Positions 25,379-34,300 of a stretch of DNA of 35,087 nucleotides are shown piece by piece. The DNA is taken from assembly GCA_964353185.1 (NCBI GenBank), contig CAYGUV010000016.1, forward strand, positions 1-35,087. The letters run 5' to 3'. Within the stretch, counting starts at the first letter, position 1. Every line of letters begins with the position of its first letter. The position numbers and the translations under genes are program-made. Source of the DNA: GCA-2708415 sp964353185 (GTDB lineage Bacteria; Pseudomonadota; Alphaproteobacteria; Micavibrionales; Micavibrionaceae). Below the pieces are notes generated by a model that was given only the letters and a program-made list of their open reading frames with translations, ran no database searches and had not been told where the DNA came from.

Positions 25379-28300
25379 TTACGAAGAACCTTTATTTAAT
25401 GCCTTTATAAGTGCTGCATTCTTACTTTGGTAATAAAGCGCGGCTTCATCCAGTTGCTCGTGCAGGTATTGTCGCTTACTTTTCTTACTTTCTTCGGCAA
25501 TGTCTTTTTTGTCTTTCTCGTCTCTGACTTCATCATCTTCATCATCTTTATCATTATTCATATCTAGTAATGCTTTGTAGATTGAGTTTGTCTCATAAAG
25601 ATAACTATCAACTTGATTATTAGATTGGGCGTCATCATCAGATTCGCCGGCACTGACCATGTCAACCAAGATGGCATCAAGACCAAAAATTTCAGCAAGT
25701 TGCTGCGTTGTAATATCCACCCCTGTTTCATCTAGAATATTAGCGGCAAGATCTTGTAATCTTGTAATGATATTGCGCTTAATAATTTCATCAATACCGT
25801 TACTATCAATTCCATAGAACACATCTTTCATTGGCACATCAGAACTAGATAGAGACGAATCTATTAATCCCTGATTTCCGTAGCGGAAGATTTCACCATT
25901 GCGGATCTCTTCCATGAAGTCGCGTATATAAAATTCTAACCTTGGTTGCGATAGGCTGGATACAGCAGAGGATTGTGTATTGTTATCGTTTCTATATGGC
26001 TCCGCCGGGTCGTGATCATCTATTGTTACAGGCTCGGGCAGTAACGTAATGGTAAATGTTTCATCGTAGCTGAGGAAGCCATCACTAACGCGTAAAGTAA
26101 TTGAATATGTATCTGGGTCAGTCCCAAATGTTTTTGTTCCAGTATTGGTTAAAATATTACCATTTGAAATTGAGAATGATGGATCAGCCGATACGATAGT
26201 ATAAGTTAATGAAGGACCATCAACATCAAAACCAGTGATTGTCCCTATATTCCAAGTGCTAATTCCTTCTGGTAAGAAGGTTGAACTAAGCGTTAAGTCA
26301 TAAGGTGCGTCGTTAACAGGAGTTACATTAAATGTAATTGTGTTCGGTACGGAGTCAAAGTCTACACCGCCATTTGCGCTACCTCCATCATCTTGAACTT
26401 GGAATGTAAAGTCAGCGTAGCCGATACCGTTATCATTTAAATCTGGTGTGAATGTTAGGAAAGGTATATCCGCTAAGTTTATGACTTGTCCTGCACTTAC
26501 ATTTCCAGGGGAGCTAGACCCTGCCGCTAATGTGAGTGTGCCGTTTGTTGGTAAGGATGAGATTCGTACGCCTTGGAAATTATCAGCAGGCGTATCATTT
26601 ACATCAGAGAAACCAAAATCACCATTGTTAAATGTGTATGGAGTGTCCTCAAGTATGGTGATTGTATTATCTAAACCATCTGGTGAATCATTGACAGAAT
26701 TAACATCAATGGTCATTAAGTTTGGTGTTGCATCAAGGTCTGCGCCGCCGTTTGCCGTACCATTATCATCGCGAACTTGGAAGGTGAAATTGTCGTAGTT
26801 CGTGCCAAATTCATTTAAGACCGGTGTGAAGACCAAGTTTGGAATGTCAGAAACAGCGATTTCTTGACCTGCTGTTACCGCAACCCCAGAAAGTTCAAGC
26901 GTTCCTGTTGTTGGAATGGTTGTAATGACAACCGAATTAAAATTATTAGCAGGGTTATCTGCAGTATCAGTAAACCCAAAGTCCGCTAGCGTAAATGTAA
27001 GAGGGATATCTTCGTTCGTTGTTACAGTATTATCTGTTCCCGCAGGGGCATCGTTTACAGATACAACATCAATTGTAACTGTATTTGGTGTTTGGTCGGT
27101 ATCTATACCACCGTTTGGTGTTCCACCATCATCGCGGACTTGGAAATCAAATGTATCGTACGCCGTACCATTATCGTTTAAGGCGGGTGTAAAGAATAAG
27201 TTTGGAAGATCCGTAACTAGAATTTCTTGTCCCAGAGTAACGGTCACACCAGATAGTTCAAGCGTTCCATTGGTTGGAAGAGAAGAAATTATAATAGAGT
27301 TAAAGTTGTCTGGCCCATCATTTACATCGCTAAAGCCGAAGTCAGTAGCGTTAAAGCCAAGCGGGGTGTCTTCCAGTGTTGAGAGCGTAACATCTGTACC
27401 CTCTGGCTCATCATTTACTGAGTTGACGTCGATTGTCATTGTGTTTGATGTGGGGTCTAAATCAATACCACCGTTTGCGGTACCACCATCATCGCGGACT
27501 TGGAAATCAAAGTTTGCGTAACTTGTGCCAAATTCATTTGCAACTGGACGGAAGACCAAATTTGGAATGTCGGTTGCTGAAATTTCTTGGCCTGCGGTTA
27601 CGGCTACGCCTGATAGTAATAGTTGGCCATCGACTGGTAAGGTGTTGATGATAACCGATTGTAAATTATTTGCAGGAACATCGTTTATATCCGTTAAGCC
27701 AAAGTCAGCAGGAGCGAATGTATAATCAATATCTTCGTTTGTTGTCACGGTGTTATCTGTACCGTCTGGGGCATCGTTCACAGGTGTCACATCAATTGTC
27801 ATGATATTTGGAATAACATCTGTGTCTATGCCGCCATTTGCTGTCCCGCCGTCATCTACTACTGCGAAGGCGAAGCTGTCATAGCCAAAGCCGCTACCAT
27901 GTAAGGCAGGGGTAAAGAAAAGATTTGGTAAGTCAGTAACAGCAATTGTTTGACCGGCGATGACTGGCACCCCTGAAAGCTCAAGCGTTCCGTTTGTCGG
28001 TAATGTTGTGATGACGATATCTTGGAAGTTATCAGCAGGCGTATCACTAACATCTGTATACCCAAAGTCCGCTGCGATAAAGCCAAGTGGCGTATCTTCA
28101 AGCGTGGTCAGGGTGTTATCTGCACCATCAGGGGCATCGTTTACCTCTATAACCTCTATTGTCATTGTGTTCGCGCTTGCGCCTAAATCCACCCCACCAT
28201 TTGTTGTTCCGCCATCATCGCGGACTTGGAAATCAAAGTTATCATAGCTTGTGCCAAACTCATTCAGGGCAGGGGTGAAGACTAAGTTCGGAATATCTGC

Positions 28301-31300
28301 CGCTAAAATCTCTTGTCCAGCCGTTACAGCTACGCCAGATAATTCCAGTACGCCGTTTGTAGGCAAGGTTGTAATGATTACTGATTGTAGATTGTTCGCT
28401 GGTGAATCGCTGATGTCTGTAAGGCCAAAGTCTGCGACGCTAAAGGCAAAGCCAGTATCTTCAAGAGTTGTGACAGTGTTGTCTGTTCCAGCAGGCGCAT
28501 CATTGACAGATGTGACATCAATTGTCATCGCGTTTGGTGATTGATCTGTATCGATACCGCCATTGGCTGTGCCACCGTCATCTTGCACTTGGAAAGTAAA
28601 TCCGTCAGAAGCCAGACCATTGACATTTGATGCAGGGGTGTAAACAAGATTTGGAATGTCTGTTACGGCAATAACTTGCCCTGCAGTAACCGCTACGCCA
28701 GATAATTCAAGTATGCCATTTGTTGGGATAGTTGTAATAATCAGGTTATCAAAATTATTTGGTGAGCTTGCATCATTTGGATCGGTATAGCCAAAATCTG
28801 TTGCAGTGAATGTAAATGGTGTGTCTTCAATTGCGGTGACTGTGCTGTCCGTTCCTTCTGGTGCGTCATTTACGCTGATGACGTCTACGGTTATTGTGTT
28901 TGCAACTTGGTCTAAGTCTTGTCCACCATTTGGTGTGCCACCATCATCGCGCACTTGGAAATCAAATGAATCGTAGCTGTTACCAAATTCATTCAGGGCA
29001 GGATCAAAAGTAAGGTTTGCGATATCTGCAACAGTAATTTCTTGCCCTGCTATGACGGGTACACCAGATAACTGAAGAGATCCATTTGTCGGTATAGTTG
29101 TTATCACAACAGATTGGAAATTATCTGCAGGGGTATCGTTCACATCACTAAAGCCAAAGTCCGCAGGTGTGAAGTCTAATGTTGTGTCCTCAAGCGTGGT
29201 TAAAGTATTGTCTGCGCCATCTGGTGCATCGTTAACTTCAAGAACATCAAATGTAATTGTGTTTGGTGATTGGTCTAAGTCTACCCCACCGTTTGCGGTA
29301 CCGCCATCATCGCGCACTTGGAAATCAAAGTCAGCGTAGCTTGTGCCAAATTCATTCGTGGCAGCCGTGAAAGTTAAGTTTGGCAAGTCAGCAACAGCAA
29401 TTTCTTGACCAGCTGTTACAGCCACGCCAGAGAGTTCTATAATGCCATCTGCAGGCAATGTATTTATGATAACAGAAGCAAGATTATTTGCCGGAACATC
29501 ATCTACATCAGTAAAGCCAAAGTCAGACGCGTTAAAGACATATGGTGTGTCTTCTAATGCGGTTAATGTTGCATCTGCACCCTGTGGTGCTTCGTTAACA
29601 GGGGTGATATCTATAGTGATTGTATTTGGTGTTTGATCGGTATCAATACCACCATTTGCAGTGCCACCATCATCGCGGACTTGGAAATCAAATGCGTCTG
29701 CTGCTATTCCTGCATCGTTTAGAAACGGAACATAAAATAAATTTGGTAAGTCGCTGACCTGAATTTCTTGACCAGCCGTCACAGCAACGCCAGAAAGCTC
29801 AAGCGTGCCTGGGCTTGGTATATTTGTAATGATAATAGATTGGAAATTATCGCTTGGGCTGTCGATAGTATCGCTAAAGCCAAAGTCAGAAGCGGTAAAG
29901 CCAAGTGGAGTGTCTTCTAATGTGACAACTGTGTTATCTGTGCCATCTGGGGCATCGTTAACAGGGGTCACATCGATTGTCATCGTGTTTGGTGTTGCAT
30001 CTAAATCAATACCAGCATTTGCGGTGCCACCATCATCGCGGACTTGGAAATCAAAGTTTGCGTAACTATTGCCATTTTCATTTGCCGCAGGTGTAAAGAC
30101 AAGGTTTGGAATATCAGCTGCGGCGATTTCTTGACCTGCTGTTACCGCAACACCAGAAAGTTCAAGCACCCCGTCAGCAGGCAGTGTTGATATGATAACT
30201 GATTGTAAGTTGTTTGCAGGAACATCGCTTAGGTCTGTCAATCCAAAGTCTGTTGGATCAAAAGTGTATCCTATATCTTCCAAAGTAGTCACAGTATTAT
30301 CAGTGCCATCTGGGGCATCGTTAACAGGGGTTACATCAATTGTTACTGTGTTTGGTGTTGGGTCTAAATCAATACCACCGTTTGCCGTTCCACCATCATC
30401 ACGTACTTGGAACGTAAAGTTGTCATAGCCAGTGCCATTCTCATCAAGTGCGGGAACAAAACTTAAGTTTGGAATATTTGCAATTGTAATTTCTTGCCCT
30501 GCCGTGACGGCCACGCCGGAAAGCTCAAGCGTTCCATTGGTCGGAATGGTTGTAATGATAATAGATTGTAGGCTATCTGCTGGTGTATCATTTGCATCCA
30601 TGAAGCCAAAGTTAGCAGGGGTAAATGCAAGTGGCGTATCTTCAAGTGTTGTAAGCGTTACGTCTGTACCATCTGGTGCATCGTTTACTTCGGTCACATC
30701 GAAAGTAATTGTGTTTGGGCTTTGGTCTGTATTTACACCGTTTACAGTTTCACCATCATCGACAACTTGGAAAGTAAAATTGGTATAGCCTGTACCAAAT
30801 TCGTTCAATGTTGGTGTGAATGATAAATTTGGAATATCGGCAAGCGCGATGTTTTGACCCGCGGTTACTGCGATGCCAGAGAGTTCTAAGATACCATCGG
30901 CAGGTAGTGTTGTGATGATAACAGATTGTAAGTCATCAGATGGAACATCGTCAGGGTCACTAAACCCAAAGTCAGAAGCATCAAAGTTATATGCTGTATC
31001 TTCCAGTGTTGTGAGCGTGTTATCAGTTCCATAAGGCGCGCTGTTTACAGCCTCTACATCAAAAGTAATAGTGTTTGGCGTTGAATCTAAATCAATACCA
31101 CCATTGGCAGTGCCATCGTCATCACGAACTTGGAAGGTGAAGGCGTCGTAACCTGTTCCATTACCATTTGGTACAGGTGTAAATGTCAGGTTAGGAATAT
31201 CGGCAGCGGAAATTTCTTGTCCCGCAGTTACGGCTACACCTGAAAGCTCAAGCGTTCCAACAGTTGGAAGTGTTGTTATAATAACGCTGTTTAAGTTGTT

Positions 31301-34300
31301 GGCTGGCGTATCATTTGGATCAGTTAAACCAAAGTCTGTTCCTGCGAAACTGTACACAGCATTCTCTAGGAAATTAATTGTATTATCTGTACCATCAGGT
31401 TCATCATTTACGGATGTAACATCAATAGCCATAGTGTTTGGTGTTGGATCAATATCGACGCCACCATTGGCAACACCACCATCATCACGCACTTGGAAGG
31501 TGAAGTCACCGTAGCCTACGCCATTTTCATTCGGAACAGGTGTGAATAATAAGTTAGGAATATCTGCAACGGCAATTTCTTGCCCAGCTATCACTGCCAC
31601 GCCAGAAAGTTCAAGCGTTCCATTCGATGGAAGTGTTGTAATGATCACTGATTGGAAGTCATCAGAGATTGCATCATCAGGGTCACTAAATCCGAAATCA
31701 GCGGCTGTGAAGCCAAGTGATGTGTCCTCTAAAAGGGTGAGTGTATTATCTGCACCATATGGTGCATCGTTCACTTGAAGGATATTGATATCGAACGTAG
31801 CAGCGCCAATATTTGTTGTTGCGTCGCTGACTTCAAATACAAAGCTGTCTGTCGTGGTGCTGCTGTTATCGTGGGCGTAAACGACTAAACCATTATCAAG
31901 ATCTTCTTGGGTAAAGTTTGTGATTGGTGTGCCTGGCGCACTGGTTAATTCTAATTGTCCATTCATTGGCGAAGTTGTAACTGTGTAAATAATATCAACT
32001 GGCGCACTGTCAATATCGCTACTGGAGAGGAATGCAGTTGTAATTGGCTCAACGTCGCCTTCAAATAATGTAAGCGGAGCATTCGTATTTAAAATAGGGG
32101 CATCATCAACAGGGGTGACATCAATTGTCATTACGTTTGGTGTAACATCTGTGTTATTTGTTGTGGCATCATCGCGTACTTGAAAAGTAAAGGTGTCATA
32201 CGCCAAACCATTTTCATCTGCAAGAGGTGTAAAAGTTAGGTTTGGAATATCTGCAAGTGCAATATCTTGTCCAGCTGTCACAGCAACCCCAGAAAGGTTT
32301 AATGTTCCCGTTGTTGGTAAGGTTGTAATTATAACGGAAGTAAAGTTATCTGCCGGAGTATCCGCCGTGTCAGTAAAACCAAAGTCTGCAGGATCAAAAG
32401 TATAATCGGTATCTTCTAAGGTTGTGACCGTATTGTCTGTACCTTCTGGTGGATCATCTACTTGGGTGACATCAAATGTAATTGTATTCGGTGTTGGGTC
32501 TAAATCAATACCGCCATCAGCTGTGCCACCATCATCGCGCACTTGGAAAGTAAAGTCGGTGTAATTTGTACCAAATTCATTTAATGCCGATGTGAAGGTT
32601 AGGTTCGGTATTTGCGCAGCAGAAATTTCTTGTCCTGCAGTGACCGCTACGCCAGATAACTCCAAAATTCCATCTACTGGTAGGGTGGTAATAATCACAG
32701 ATTGTATGTTGTTAGCAGGCGTATCAATTGGATCTGTTAGGCCAAAGTCTGCTGGATCAAAGTTATATGGCGTGTCTTCTAGTGCGGTTAACGTTGTGTC
32801 TGTTCCCTCTGGCGCGTCATTTACAGATGTTACATCAATGGTCATGGTGTTAGGTGTGGCGTCTAAATCAATGCCGCCATCTGCCGTACCACCATCGTCG
32901 CGGACTTGATATGTGAAGTTGTCATATGCCAACCCATTTTCATCGGCAAGCGGTGTAAATGTTAGGTTTGGAATATCCGCAACAGTAATTTCTTGACCTA
33001 CCGTTACCGCGACACCAGATAAGTTCAGTGTTCCTGTTGTTGGAAGGGTAGAGATAATTACTGATTGGAAATTATTGGCTGGTGTATCTACCGGGTCTGT
33101 AAAACCAAAGTCTGCTGGATTAAATATATAATCTGTATCTTCTAGAGTTGTAACAGTTGTATCAGTCCCTTCAGGTGCATCATTTACAGAGGTTACATCG
33201 ATTGTCATTGTATTTGGTGTTTGATCAAGGTCAACACCGCCACCCAATGTTGTACCGTCATCACGCACTTGGAAGGTAAAGCCTGTATACGCCAAACCAT
33301 TAGCATTTAGATCAGGTGTGAAATTCAAATTTGGAATATCCCCGACTGCAATTTCTTGACCTGCAGTTACGGCCACACCAGAAAGCTCAAGAATTCCGTT
33401 TGCTGGTAATGTCGTAATAACAACAGATTGTAAATTATTTGATGGGGAATCATCTGGATCTGTAAACCCAAAATCAGCAGCCGCAAAATTAAGCGGTGTG
33501 TCTTCTAATGTTGTCAGTGTATTATCTGCACCATATGGGGCGTCGTTCACAGGAACAATTGTAAAATCAAATGTTTCAGTTGGAAGAACAGTAGTGCCAT
33601 CTTCAACGGTGAAATCAAAACTGTCTGATGTTGTTGAGCTGCTATCATGCACATATGTGACAAGATTGTTATTTAAGTCATCTTGTGTAAATGATGTGAT
33701 TGGTGTTGCCGGTGCGGATGTTAACGCAATAAATCCATTTATTGGCGCAACAGTTATTGTATAGACAAGATTCGGATCCGTGCTGTCGATATCAGTTGTC
33801 AGTAAGTCTGTATTTGTAATTGTGGCCGTGTCACCCTCTAATAAGGTAATTGTATTGTTGTTTATCAATACTGGCGCATCATCAACGGGCGTGACGTCAA
33901 TTGTCATCGTGTTTGGTGTTTGGTCTGTATCTTGCCCACCATTTGGTGTGCCGCCATCGTCGCGTACTTGGAAGGTAAAGCTGTCATACGCGATACCGTT
34001 TGCATCAGGCGCAGGATCAAATGTTAGATTTGGAATATCAGCAACGGCAATTTCTTGTCCAGCTATCACCGCAACACCAGAAAGTTCCAATATACCATTT
34101 GTTGGAAGTGTAGTAATAATAACTGATTGTAAGTTATCTGGCCCGTCATTTACATCGGTAAAGCCAAAATCTGCGGCCACAAAATTTAAGGTTGTATCTT
34201 CTAACGTGGTTAAAGTGTTATCCGTGCCTTCTGGTTCATCGTTCACGGATAGAACATCAAAGGTAATTGTATTCGGGCTTTGGTCTGTATCAATACCTGC

